60,000 nucleotides of DNA, taken from NCBI GenBank assembly GCA_029204225.1, contig CM055114.1:14655371-14715370 (forward strand). Reading direction: 5' to 3'. The position numbers and the translations under genes are program-made. Shown here piece by piece: positions 1 to 12,488 of this stretch. Each line of letters opens with the position of its first letter. Positions within the stretch are counted from its first letter, which is position 1. Below the pieces are notes generated by a model. The model worked only from the letters and a program-made list of their open reading frames with translations, was not told the origin of the DNA and did not search any database. Source of the stretch: Diphasiastrum complanatum. Its lineage: Eukaryota; Streptophyta; Lycopodiopsida; Lycopodiales; Lycopodiaceae.

Positions 1-573
1 TATAAAATCTTAAATTTATCGTGTAAAAAATCTTACAAAATTTTGTTAGTTGTTGATTTTTGGGAAAAGATGCTGGTTCCATTCGTTAAGAATGTCGACT
101 TTCCCGAACACTGGTACTACTCGACAGTACTACTCCTCAGTCCTAACTTTAGTGATACATTGATGATTATAGTGTGAACTACCATTAATGTGATTTAATG
201 CTGGTAAAAAAGTTTCAAATCAACTTTATAAAAAACTCACAACATTAGTATAAAATCAATCAAAGATTAAAGCCATTAAAGCCCGTACAAATCTAAAAAA
301 TAAAGCGATAAAAAGTGAATATAACAATTGGCCTGTTTGTATTTGTCGATTTAAGTCATTAAAATATGTACATATCTAAAAATAAAACGATAAAAAGTGA
401 ATATCAACAATTGGCATGCCTTTATTTGTCGATTTTTTGAGAGGGGTGTGATTTGCATAAAACTCAAAACACACAAGTCTCACATTTTTTGTTTTTTCTA
501 AGTTTTTTGGTACTTTGCAATTAGTTGCCAGTCACAACACTACTATGTGAAATGTAGTGCTAAAATCAACTGC
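1..573. other. AT-rich noncoding leader with a tandem duplication
   Basis: No coding signal is visible. The stretch contains two adjacent, diverged copies of a ~78-bp unit at about 274-351 and 358-435. Both run from ATTAAA, through the shared word GATAAAAAGTGAATAT, to TTGTCGATTT. The copia relic starts just downstream, and no LTR boundary could be recognised here. Confidence 0.6.
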
Positions 574-577
574 AATC

Positions 578-1229
578 CATACGGTGGGATGGCAACCAAT
601 TAGATCAGCACGTTGAGAGGATCAGAACGATCTTCGCTCAACTCACTGCATCAGGACAGGAGCACCAGGTCCCAGCACCACAGTAGCTGATGTCCTATCA
701 GCCGCTGAGAATGCTCATACTGAGTCTACCAGATATGACATTCGACAAAGCAGTCAGTCTTGTCGCTGATGAGAGACTGATGAGAGACGAAAGAGAGGGA
801 AGCAGTGATCAAGAGAAGGCTCTCTTCACGAAAGGAAAGAAGAAGAACAAAAACAAGCCAAGATTCGAGAAGACGAAGTCCTCAAATCAACAATCTTCTT
901 CCTGCGATCACTGCCACAAACCAGGCCATATGGCCAACAAATGCTGGTTCAATCCAGCAATACCTTGCATGCACTGCAAGAAGAAAGGGCATTCTGCATA
1001 TGACTGCAGATTCAACCCAAAAAGGAAAAACAAAGCTGAAAAGACAAACGTTGCAGAGTCATCAAAGGATGCTGAAAGAGGTGACGAAGCTTTCACGATA
1101 CTCGACGAAGCTTCGACAAGCTACTCTGAACACGACTACGATGTAATCATCGATTCAGGAGGCCGATCAGCGACGAAAGGAACCTCGAAGGTCAACAAGA
1201 CAAAGAAGAGCTCCAGACCGCTATTCTGA
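578..1229 (+). pseudogene. Ty1/copia gag remnant with two zinc knuckles
   Basis: This is the C-terminal half of a copia Gag. A UBN2-like segment (WDGNQLDQHVERI at about 580-640) is followed by an in-frame TAG at 684-686. The open part, 690-1229, carries a basic K-rich stretch and two CCHC knuckles of the C-X2-C-X4-H-X4-C type (starting CDHCHKPGH and CMHCKKKGH), which in this family bind the element RNA. The end reads VIIDSGG, resembling the aspartic protease active site DSGA, then coding similarity stops. The N-terminal third of Gag is absent. The relic joins almost directly to the reverse transcriptase relic downstream, so most of protease and all of integrase are missing. Confidence 0.85.
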
Positions 1230-1259
1230 CAATCTTCAAGGGAGCGAAGACATGTAGTT

Positions 1260-2878
1260 CGAGTACTACAGCCTCACAGAAGAGCCAGCAACATACCAAG
1301 AAGCTATCCAGAGTCCAGAGGGAGAATTCTAGAAGCAGACAATGTCAGAGGGGATTGAGTCGATGAGGCAAAACGAGGCATGGACATTAGAGCCACTGCC
1401 AGAAAACAGAAAAATAGTCGACTGCAAGTGGGTGTACAAGAAAAAACTAAAATCAGATGGCACTATTGGCCGCTACAAGGCAAGGCTTGTCGCAAAGGGC
1501 TACACACAGAGATATGGTGTCGACTATTTCAACACATATTCGCCCATGGTAAAGATGACAAGCATAAGGCTACTCCTTGCATACGCCACACAGTACAATC
1601 TGGAAATTCACTAGATTGACGTGAAAATAGCCTTTCTCCACGGAGATCTAGAGGAGGAAATCTTCATGAAGCAACCTGAAGGCTATGAAGACCCCGACAA
1701 TAGACAATATATCTGTCGATTGCAGAGATGTATCTACGATCTAAAACAGGCATCACGGGCCTGGTACAAAAAGCTTGATGGTCTTCTGAAGTCTCTAGAC
1801 TTCAAACCTACTCAACCAGACTGTGATGTCTACATCAAAAGAGTAGGAAAGGATTTTGTGATACTGACCATTTTCATGGATGATTCACTGATGATAAAAA
1901 AATTCCTTGATGCTGATCAAAGACACAAAGAGTCAGATTTTTGAAAGCTACGAAATCACAGATCTTGGATAAACAACCAAATGCCTAGGGCTGGAGATCA
2001 AAAGAGATCGAACAAATTGCGAAATGCACTTGAGTCAATCAGAATACGCCAGAAAAGTGTTGAAGCAGTACCACATGATGGACTGCAAAGAGAAAGCCAC
2101 ACCAATGATAGCTGGAGCCAAGCTCATGAAACAGGATTGCCCAAAAACAGAAGAGGAAGAACAGAAGATGGCAGGTATACCCTTCCAGAACTTAATCGGG
2201 AGTCTGATGTACTTGACAATTTGTACTAGACCGGATCTGGCCTTCTCTGTTTACGCATTGAGCCAATTCTGTTCCAATCTTGGTCTAGCACATTGGCAAA
2301 TGGCCCAACGAATCCTATAGTATCTGAAGGGGATCCAGAATATTGGATTAACCTACAGAGCTAGAAACGAGGAGAAAGGATTCGAATTACATCACTATAG
2401 TGATGCGAGCTGGGCGAGCTGCAAGGATGACAGCAAGTCCATTATTGGAGGATGTACAATAGCGTGCGAAGCTACAATCAGCTGGATATGCAAAAAGCAA
2501 ACCCTGGTAGCTCAATCCTCTTGCAAAGCTTAGTATGTCGCAGCCTTGAAAGTGACGAATGAGGTAGTGTGGTTGTGGATGATGTTGGAGGCAATCGAGA
2601 TACCACAAGAGGGGCCAAGCACGATGATGATGGACTCCCAGAGTGCCATCTATCTGTCCCAGGATCCTGTCTTTCATTCAAAGATGAAGCACATTCCTCT
2701 GAAGTACCATCACATTCGAGATTTGATCTCGAAAGGAGAGCTCCAGGTCCAGTTCATAAAATCAAAAAGTATGATTGCAGATCTCCTCACGAAACTCGAC
2801 AAGCCACTCTTTACCAAGCAAAGAGAGGCAATTGGATTGAACGAACAAAGCTGCAAGGTTCAAGAGAGAGTGTCATAA
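1260..2878 (+). pseudogene. Ty1/copia reverse transcriptase-RNase H remnant
   Basis: The copia polymerase is readable from EEPATYQEAIQSPEGEF at 1279 through RNase H. Seen: NEAWTLEPLP, YKARLVAKGYTQ, AFLHGDLEEEIFMKQPEGY, a catalytic box FMDD in place of the usual YVDD, then the RNase H motifs SDASW and ADLLTK. Lesions are stops at 1330-1332 (TAG at a Trp), 1612-1614 (TAG at a Gln), 1942-1944 (TGA, next to a frameshift), 2318-2320 (TAG) and 2531-2533 (TAG where GAG/Glu is expected). Part 1 is in frame 1 and the rest in frame 2. The protein would copy element RNA into DNA inside virus-like particles. This copy is dead. Confidence 0.92.
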
Positions 2879-3690
2879 ATGGTGAACTCCTGCAACTTTG
2901 TCGCAGCACGAACAAGACAGGAAGGTCGAACGAGAACAATTCGCGACAGTCAACGTGTCTTTGACTCGAAGCACGAACGATTTGTGAATCAATTGCGAAT
3001 CGTAAACACACCTCCAGGACCACAAAGCGCAAAATGGACGCAAAACGAAAACTACAAAAAGAACAAAAACACACGAAGAGAAATCTTTCGCGTTGTCAGC
3101 TGGCAGCTCAACGGGCTTTACGCCCAACTGAAACGAATAGCAATGACGGAGACTAACTAACTAGTTAATTAGCATTAACTAGTCTGGTGATTCTACGTTT
3201 AGCTATCTTGTAAACTCCACATAGTGGAGGTATAAACGATCCTCTCTGGATCATAACCAAAACGAAGAGAGATAGTGAATACAGAGATATGTAAGAAACA
3301 GAGAGAGATGTACGAATAGAGTAAGAAAGCAAAATACCATATTTGTGCATGAAAGTCTGCCAACGAGCAGAACACAGCGAAAGAGCAAAGAGTCAATCTG
3401 CCAACGAGTGAGACACTGACGATCTTGCTCTAAAACCACACTGACAATATAGTCGTTCTATTTCATGTATCTCTTGGCCTTGTGTTGTGTCTCTTGATTT
3501 TTAGAATAAAATATGTTCTGTGATGCGTAGTCGAGTGTTTGGGATCCCATAAGAGCTTCCGCACGAACAGAAAATTAAAAGACAGAAAATTGTTCGCGAA
3601 TCAGAAGAGAGAGGACAAACACGAAACAAAAAAGCTTCCGTGACAAGCATAATCTTCCGATAAGATTTTTTGCAATATTACGACAAAACA
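2879..3690. other. Noncoding 3' part of the copia relic (possible LTR)
   Basis: The region follows the RNase H stop. A TATA-like GAGGTATAAACG lies at about 3226-3237. A ~64-bp block at 2928-2992 recurs in opposite orientation at 50,891-50,954. A 5' LTR partner was not found in the window, so calling this an LTR is inference. The copia-like sequence appears to end where the Ty3 reading begins, about 3690. Confidence 0.45.
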
Positions 3691-4188
3691 GTGGAAGCAA
3701 GTCGTTCCGATTGGAAACATAAACTACATGCAGTGTTATGGGCATTTAGGACAACTTATAAAGTGAGTATGAATCAAATGCCATTTCAACTTGTTTAAGG
3801 CTAGGATGCAGTTATGCCAATTGAATTTCTAATTCCATCCTTACGCATAGCATCAACAGAACGCTTGGATGATGCTAAATCTTTACAACTACATCATGAG
3901 GCTTTGCATAAACTTTGTGAAACCAGATTGATGGCAGTTCATGCACTAGCAGTAGAGAAAGCTTGTTGCAACGCATGGCATGATCGTCAATTACATAAGA
4001 AGAATCTGAAGGAAGGAGATCTTGCTTTACTGTACAAAACGAAATTGATCAAAGAAAAGTTGAAATTTACGGAAGGACGATATAAAGTCAAAGAGATATT
4101 ATCTTATGGAGCAGTGATCTTGGAACACCTGGATGGTAGAAGATTTGACACTCCTGTGAATGGCAGCCGATTACACAAGTTTGGGTAG
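3691..4188 (+). pseudogene. Ty3/gypsy integrase C-terminal remnant
   Basis: The reading starts DWKHKLHAVLWAFRTTYK, typical of the end of a plant Ty3 integrase core. It continues through AVMPIEFLIPSLRIA and a GDLALLYKTKL motif (the GPF/Y-like C-terminal module) to VNGSRLHKFG and a stop at 4186-4188. Two in-frame stops lie just before the Met at 3814 (TAA and TAG within what should read VYGLDAVMP). No D,D,E catalytic residues are included. The fragment is unrelated to the copia relic upstream and begins at an abrupt junction. Confidence 0.85.
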
Positions 4189-4343
4189 CCTTATCCCCCA
4201 GCTTGATCAAGGATCTTATCTTTTATCTTTACAATTTCGTTGTTTTGATTAGTTATTTTTATCTTTTTTGGAAAAGACATTTTAGAAGAAAAAAAAAAAG
4301 GATGAAAATGATGAGAAGAAGTCAGTAAAGTCATCAGTTCAGA

Positions 4344-4350
<7 letters not shown>

Positions 4351-4399
<49 letters not shown>
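4351..4399. repeat. (TG)n microsatellite
   Basis: About 24 uninterrupted TG units follow a short ATATATA stretch. Confidence 0.98.
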
Positions 4400-4401
<2 letters not shown>

Positions 4402-5040
4402 TTCAATAATCAATTTTTGATAAAAAGTGACCTAAAAATCACTATTTATGTCAGATCTTAAATCAAACAGTCATATAAACCTTCGTCGAGTTGCCAGTCG
4501 ATACATCCAGCTTAGATCTACCTATACTGAGCTGGGCGAAGGTTGGTTTGCAAAAAGTACAATTGCTACTATGCGAGAGTTAAGAGCTATGTTACTTTGG
4601 GAACCTTCGCTGAGCATGTTGCTCTCATTATGAACCTTTGCCGACCTGACAAATGGATTTATAACATCAAAATTAGATTGAAACCCTGAAAAATGTCATT
4701 AATTGTAGTACCTAGGTGAAGGATGCACCTAGGCGAGGGTTTTTTTTCAGACCTACAGAACCTTCACCGAGCTACCCTATTGGCCAAGAACCTTCGCTAA
4801 AATTCTGGAAGCTATTTTCACAGTGAACATGCGTGCAAATTTTTGTCCAAAACAGATAAGCCAACCTAGTACTTTGTCTAATAGACCCTCCAAATTAGCC
4901 TTTAAAAGGGCCAATTTTGAATTCATTTCTCACTAGTGCTAGCGAGGATCTTGCGAATTTATTTCACGACCAAACTTCCTCCAGACTTCCAAAGAGCCTT
5001 CTGACAAACTTTTCAGCCTTTTGTTTCTTTTTTTTTTATC
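4400..5040. other. Noncoding, LTR-like stretch with repeated CCTTCGCCGAGC-type words
   Basis: No gene is seen. Variants of CCTTCGCYGAGC recur at about 4602, 4636, 4769 and 4791. A pair CCTAGGTGAAGG / CACCTAGGCGAGGG lies at 4711-4738. The composition resembles a plant LTR, but no partner copy was found. Confidence 0.35.
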
Positions 5041-6258
5041 ATTATCCTTATTGTTATCATACCATCTATTGAGTCAGACACTTCTGTATCACCTCGTTCT
5101 GTAGTCTTCTGTGATGTTCCAACCTCAACGGACGTCATGACACTTTTTAGCACTAGAAAAATGGCTGAATGGCTGAATCTCACCGAGCCTTTGCTCAAGG
5201 CGATGGGTATTCATGTCATAGCCTTCTCAAATAAAATTAGTATGGAGTTTATTAGCATGGCTTTCAGTACTTGGAACAAAGCCAAGGCTAAGTTTTACAT
5301 TACCTTCTAAGGGAAACTGCACAAGGTGCGGGTCTTGGAGGCTAACCTTGCAGCCATAGGAATTGTATATGGGCCTCGTCCTGTTCCATCCCATAAACAG
5401 ACGAATTTTGTCATCAAGCCATTTTTTGACACTCAGGTCAACTAGTACCGTACTAATGATTGTTATCTTCTAGAAGTCATTTGTGATCATGTTCTCCAAG
5501 CCTCTGCTCACCTTCTAAATAATTTCTTGATGGGTGGGAACCTAAGAAAAGAGAGGATCCTCCATCGTCTGGTCAATTCTAACTATGAGTTAGACAAGAG
5601 AACCATACAGCCTTATGACTGGTTTAAGACGGTTGTTGGAGAACTTAAGCTGGCCATAAAGAGTGACACCAAAAAGCAGTTTGTTGTTGGTTGTCTTATG
5701 TCCTCCTTAGCCGCCTCATACTTAGAAAATAAGGTTCACGGGTTTCGTGCTGATTCTGTGTTAGCTGTTTATGAGCTAGCACCATCCAAATCATCCCACC
5801 AGACATCAACCTCCTAGAGTCGTAGGAGAGTACGCAGTGAGATAGTTTTACCCCACTCGCCTCCCACATCTTGCCAACAAAGTCAGCCACCAACATCAAC
5901 TGTGCAACCACTTTCCGTTGCTATCCACTCTAATCTAATCATTCCCCCATCCTCTAAAGCCACCCTAGCCTTTGATTCCACACAAGTGGCTTCTGTGACT
6001 ATTGGTTCCACCATCTAAGTCGTAGAAGCACGGGCCGTCTCACCCCCACATTTGACAGCTATGTTCCCCTCTACCCAATGTTTTATGAAACTGTTTGATG
6101 ATTCCAGCCCTCTCAAGGATAATGAACAGTTTGTTATGCCTCTTAACCCTAATCCCTTTAATCCAAACTCCCCTAAAATGAGATTCAATCAGTTCCAAGA
6201 TGTCTCCCAAATCTTGATTCTACACAGCAGTCAAATCAAATACCAGATCCAGCACTAG
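5041..6258 (+). pseudogene. Decayed unidentified ORF
   Basis: One reading frame stays coding-like from about 5041 to 6258. It is broken by four in-frame stops, at 5308-5310, 5443-5445, 5815-5817 and 6016-6018. The first half reads MAEWLNLTEPLLKAMGIHV, then a region rich in hydrophobic and basic residues. After 5815 it becomes Ser/Pro/Thr-rich with a PNPFNPNSP stretch. I do not recognise the family. The order of a globular domain followed by a Ser/Pro/Thr tail, and the position between transposon relics, suggest an accessory or gag-like ORF of a retroelement. That is a guess, and no zinc knuckle or catalytic motif is visible. Confidence 0.4.
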
Positions 6259-6719
6259 CATTCCAAACACCTGACACCATCGCAATCCAGTCTGCGGTTA
6301 GCTCTCCAAATATATTTGACACACAAGTCCTAGACGGGTTCAAAGGTGAGGATATATTTGAAGAAGAAGATCCACAGGTCAAACTTCAAGGCAAATCAGC
6401 GTCACTTCTGAGATCTGTTCTTGTTGCTGCCACCACATTGTCATTGGTTTCTCTTGATTCTAGTGACATCTTGGCAATTCATACACACCTAGGACGGATG
6501 ATCCAGAACATGAAAGAGGGAAAATCTACAATGGAGATGCAAAATTCTGATCTTGGCTCCTGTAACGACGAGAGGGGATGACTATTTGCGACATTGTGTT
6601 TTGTTCCTAATCTATCGATGACATCAGACAAAGTCCCAGATCAGTTGCCAATAGCCCCGACTGTACTACTGTGCGGCTATGTTGGGTGGATCGTGGGAGC
6701 AAAATTTTATTTCATGGAC
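6259..6719. other. Noncoding continuation of the decayed region
   Basis: Short coding-like phrases continue in shifting frames to about 6580. Nothing identifiable. Confidence 0.4.
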
Positions 6720-7050
6720 AACACTAGCAAAGTGTTCCCGTCGATGACGGGCAATGGATGACGATCTAGGTGGCAGCTTGTGGTCGAGACATGTGGATGA
6801 TGCTCAAAGTGGACAATTGATGATTGAAGGCGGACAACGGATGGGCAATGGACGGCTGATGACGGGCTGATGAGGGGCGACCGATGATAGGCAGCCGATG
6901 ACGGGCAGCCGATGACGGGCGGCCGATGAGCGCCGGCCAGCTGACCGATGACAGGCAATCGATGATGGGCGGTCGGCCAGCCGATGACAGGCGGCCGATG
7001 ACGGGTAGCGGCCGATGATGGGCAGCCGACAATTTGGGTTACGGCCAATG
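6720..7050. repeat. Degenerate minisatellite built on CGATGACGGGC
   Basis: Many imperfect copies of a 12-20-bp unit of the type GCCGATGACGGGCAGCC follow one another. The first, at 6738-6757, contains the near-palindrome CCCGTCGATGACGGG. Apparent minus-strand peptides with repeated HRPPVIG are translations of this repeat, not genes. The array leads into a microsatellite. Confidence 0.9.
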
Positions 7051-7148
7051 ATTTGGGTTACGGCCGATGATTTGAGTCAAAGTCAATGGTTTGGGTCAAA
7101 AGTTGTCAGTGACAATTAGCCAATGGCAGGAGACCGATGGTGTGTGTG

Positions 7149-8206
<1,058 letters not shown>

Positions 8207-10395
8207 TCACCAATACTCGAATGCCTTTCTCACCCTTGATAGTGCAACATACAATTCTCCATGACTAAACACCGGACGTGGTAAGTATAAGCCGGCAACT
8301 TCCATGGTTTGTCCTTGAGCCTTGTTTATAGTCATTGAAAATGCAGCCCTTATGGAAAATTGCAACCTTTTAAAATCAAAAGGCATTTCGGAGTTTGTAG
8401 GCACCAGTGGCACACGAGGAATAAGAACCCTATCACCAACATTTTTTCCACTAGCAATTTCAGCCTCTATTATTTGTCGCCCGGACCTGCATATGATAAG
8501 TCGAGTTCCATTGCAAAGACCCTTCTAATATGCCAATGAACATAACATCATTACTATCATGCCAACCTTTAAATCCAACACATGAGGTGGTAAACCGCTG
8601 GGCTGCAGCATGCTCAAAAACTCAACAGGATAAACATCGACGTTTTGACTGTCAACAACACTATCTGCACTACAATAAGTGTGCACATTATCCAGGTATT
8701 GTTCCATAACTTGTGCATTCACAACATCAACATCATCATTCAATGTTGTACGTCAATACTTCTATGATTACCTATAATATTAGGAAATGTGAATGCAATT
8801 AAATCATCCAAACTTTCAATCCCTAGACACATATTCTCTGGTAAACATATGCTTTCCAAGCCATGACGAATAACAATTTCCTCTTTACCATCTCCTACTC
8901 TCAACAAAAATTCAGCAAACTCTTTTTGTTCATTAACATCAAAACCTTCCAATCCCATAACCCTCATGTTTGTTGTCAAGTGATGAATCTCAGCATCTTT
9001 TCAAAAATAGGAATATTTTAGGGAGGCGATACAATTTGAGCACCACTGCCTCGCCTCACTACTGGTAAAACCTGTCGAAAGTCACCACATCTGATGTTCA
9101 CAAATCACGAAGGGTTCTGTCAACACTTTCCAATGCATGTTTGTGCATCATTGGAGCCTCAAACCACACTACAAGTCGACATGCCACCATGAGTTTGCCC
9201 AACTCAGATTGCTTTGATATGTTACAAGTAGATGTCTCATGCAAGTCAGTAGGGGGAATTTTAAATCGAGAATGAGCAGTGCAACCACCTTTCATCAATA
9301 AAGCCGCTATCCCCGATGATGCCACTTCAAATGTAATCCATCCTTGCACGAACCCAAGACAACATAATATTGTAGAGAAACATTTTGATGGTCCCTCCAG
9401 GTCCATCAACAAAAAATAACCCACCTCCTCCTCTAGCAACACGCTCACAAACGCGTTCAAAAATATTTCATTGATCAACATTTAGTCTCTCCACAGCCAC
9501 TTCTACATCGTCTATACTCTCATCCACAAATATCTCCTCACGAAACAATGGAGATATATCAAGATCATCTTCAAAAGATAAAATCCATAGTTTGAAAGTG
9601 ATTTTCCTGCAGCTTGCATATGTCTTTCACTCGCACGTTCATTCACAACGTAGTCTCCAACCATATAATACTCCAAGCTTTTTCACGAATTGATGAGGTC
9701 TATAGGTGCACGTGAGAATAATGGTATCAAGTCATAGTTGTGAGGGCATCCCCCACCTGGCAGCTTCTTACAAGTAGTCATGCCATTCATTCACATCATT
9801 CAGAAGTAGTCATCGCCTACATGCTTCTCTAGATGATGGTTGAAGAACCTCATCAACAGTACATAAATCCGCAAAGCTATTCGCTCTTTTAACTTGAGTT
9901 AATAAAAGCCTCAAATAGAATGGTTCACCCTCCGAAGGATGCACAAAATACATATGTCCAATTGCAGGAACGTTTTGGACGTATGTTCATGGAATCCACT
10001 TGCATTGTTTTTTGTTGTATACAAATTTTCTCGGAAGGTCCATATAAAGCAAAGACTGTGCCTCCATATTGTTGTTGGCATTCAACTCACAATAAGTTGT
10101 CAGAGTTGTTTCTCCACTACATGCAACAACATCAACCAAGTCCTCATTGTTAGCATAGTATGTCATGTTCTCTCCTGGAAGGTGAACAACCAATCAAACT
10201 ACATTGGGTTTGTGTGCACCCATTGAGAATCCAAAAAGATGCCATTCTGCTTCACTCGTCGAAAAGTACCTTGCATTCAAGTATTGTTCAATCTCATTCA
10301 CAACCCCTGGAGTCCCATGGTTCTCTTCCACAACTTTCATTGTAATCATGTCGGGTCCTTTGTATACATACTTGTACAAATATTTTACACTCCGA
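8207..10395 (-). pseudogene. Helitron Rep/helicase remnant (PIF1-like helicase)
   Basis: Read on the minus strand, the pieces follow the order of plant Helitron proteins. KYVYKGPDMITM lies near 10,380 and ADLCTVDEVLQP in the 9,860s. ASSGIAALLMKGGCTAHSRFK and SELGKLMV...WFEAPMMHKHA lie at 9,098-9,481. RVGDGKEE lies near 8,900, GLPPHVLDLKVG near 8,570, and the C-terminal MTINKAQGQT and FSHGELYVALSRV at 8,230-8,340. The N-terminal HUH nuclease is missing. Walker A at 9,381-9,404 reads GPGGTIKM instead of GPGGTGKT and lies out of frame with its neighbours. Walker B has WFEAP instead of WDEAP. Stops and frameshifts separate every block. Helitron termini (TC...CTRR with a hairpin) were not found. 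Confidence 0.92.
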
Positions 10396-10410
10396 ACATG
10401 TCATACACCT

Positions 10411-10904
10411 ACAAAAACAGATCCATAACATCTTTGCCAATTGACCTTCCTTTGATGCTCTTGACTAGCTCCAAATTGCCACCTTTCCTTTTGTGTTGTT
10501 GAAGCCCTTTAGACCAACCTCTTGATCTTCCTCTTGACCATCAAAGTCATTAAACAAACTTTGTTTTTCAGATCCATTACTTGATTTTCCAGCATGAAAA
10601 CCATGAGACCCATTATCCACTTGCATAGCATCATCTACACAAGAAATTCTCCAAAAGATGTGAGAAAAGCAAAGTGTGTCGCTTCCACTTGCTTACCTTT
10701 CTCTTGATCATCAAAGATATCAAAGATATGAATATCTTCAACCTAGAACCTCTGGAAATACTCCCTCTCAAACATATGATCTAGATCCAACAAGATCTCA
10801 TCAATGCTTTCTTTTGATCTTTCATAAAGGTTAGTGAAAACAATGTCATTGGTGGCACCATCATAAATCAAAATATAGATTCCAAACTTTCCATCCAACA
10901 TGAA
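10411..10904. repeat. Direct repeat copy 1 (LTR-element family II 3' region)
   Basis: This ~490-bp block is nearly identical to 15,619-16,100, in the same orientation. It starts around ACAAAAACAGATCCATAACA and ends near ATTCCAAACTTTCCATC. On the minus strand both copies encode the same acidic/basic peptide (FDDQEKGKQVEAT). Copy 2 lies close to an LTR, so copy 1 is probably the 3' end of a related element whose gag lies at 12.5-13.3 kb. Confidence 0.9.
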
Positions 10905-12165
10905 GTAGAGTAGGTGAAGCTCGTATGTTGAAAGGTTTTTTGCAAAGCAATACTATGTGGTGAGGTTGGTCAATGGAGTTTGATAGAAAGTTAACGTTAA
11001 AGGATATTCTTTGTTGGTTGTGTAAACTTTAAAGGCCAAAACCTTTATTGAGGGTCGAAATAGAACATGCATTAGTTGGCATCCAAAAATTCCGCATGCA
11101 TACTATGCACATCGTTGAGGCCCAAAAAGGAAATGCATAAAAATAGAATGGTTCATGCAAAGAACGAATGAAACCTAATAAATCCAGCCTTCTTGGTTCC
11201 ATAACAAGCCTCAATAAGCTCACCAATGAGATCTCCCTTGCCTTGAAGAAATTGCCTCTCAATTTGCTCCATGTAGTCTTCTCCAGCCAACCTTTTGCCA
11301 TCTTGATCATGAGTGATCCATGCCTTGGATCTTACCAAGAAACAATCTTCCATTGCTCTTTCCTTCATAAGACTCCCTCATAATGATTGCATCATAAGAA
11401 GTAGAAACCTCAAAAATATTGGGCCATGAAAAAAATGATTAGTACCTTCAATATAAGGATGATTGAAGTACTCTCTTTTTTCCAACAAGAACTTTTACTC
11501 AATGATTTAGGTAATGATAATGATTCTTCCTCACTATCATTCACAATGACATCATTCAAAGTACATCCTACTTTGAACACTTCACATACCTCTCTTCTTC
11601 TTGACTTGTGACTATCTCCCTCACCAAGTCTCTTGATAGAACCATTTGATCCACCCTCTTTATAAAGACATGCGACTCCACTTGCTGCAAAAATGACTTT
11701 CTTGGAATCATAACAAAGTAATGTAGAAGAAAAATCTCCTTCATGAATGCACCTAGCAACATCTTTTTCCATATGATCAAAGAAATCATTAACAATGATC
11801 TTTTCCAAAGAAGAACCTTCACCACCTCCATTGATGAAGTTAGCTCTTTCCTTACCTTTTGCATGCTTGCACTTGCCATGAAGAACCATTGAAACACCAT
11901 CATTATCCTCAAGACTAGCCAAGTTAGCACAAAGATGAACGTCTCCAAGAAGCATATTAGATCTTGACCTAGATCTAGCATAAGGAAGCTTTTTAGACTT
12001 TGCATAAGATCCACCAATCTTATTGATGCTAAAGGGAACTTTGGAAAGTTGAGACCAATCTCCTTTTCCATTCCATCCCAAAAGCATCAAGCTTGAAAAG
12101 TCTACCTTGTTTGTTGCCCCTCGCAACCAAGATTTGTTTCTTTGTAATGAAACAAGCATCACCAC
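10905..12165 (-). pseudogene. Non-canonical ORF segment of LTR-element family II
   Basis: Minus-strand coding-like sequence follows the protease of this copia element where integrase and RT would be expected. The longest open stretch (12,165-11,410, ~250 codons) has no integrase, RT or RNase H motif. It is basic and Ser/Lys-rich with recognisable phrases such as KDVARCIHEGDF. A second stretch at about 11,368-11,029 reads KERAMEDCFLVRSKAWI. I do not recognise a domain. It could be acquired host sequence carried by a non-autonomous retroelement, or a diverged element-specific ORF. Confidence 0.45.
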
Positions 12166-12471
12166 TAAAATTTACCATGTATCCTTTCTCTATCATTTGA
12201 CCAGCACTTAGCAAATTATTTGAAAGTGAAGGAATGTAAATAACACCATCAAGTTTTGATTTCCTATTACTAGAGAGATAGATATTGAACCAATACCTTC
12301 AATCACACACTCACCGCCATTGGCCATGTGAATTGCTTTCTTGGCTCCATCATAAGTGACCAAAGAAGTAAAGAACTCCTTGTGACTAGTCATGTGTGAA
12401 CTAGTTCCACTATCAATCCACCATGGATCTTTGTCACCTTCACTTGATATTGGACTTGAAGAACACATCAA
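12029..12471 (-). pseudogene. Ty1/copia protease and GAG-pre-integrase remnant
   Basis: Two overlapping frames cover a copia protease with the active-site phrase WWIDSGTSSHMTSHKEFF (12,471-12,208) and a GAG-pre-integrase start reading LSAGQMIEKGYMVNFSGDAC (12,214-12,029). The Asp of DSG is intact. A frameshift lies at about 12,210. The protease would cleave the Gag-Pol polyprotein. No zinc-binding HHCC or catalytic integrase core follows. Confidence 0.9.
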
Positions 12472-12488
12472 AAGAGAATCACAACCAC

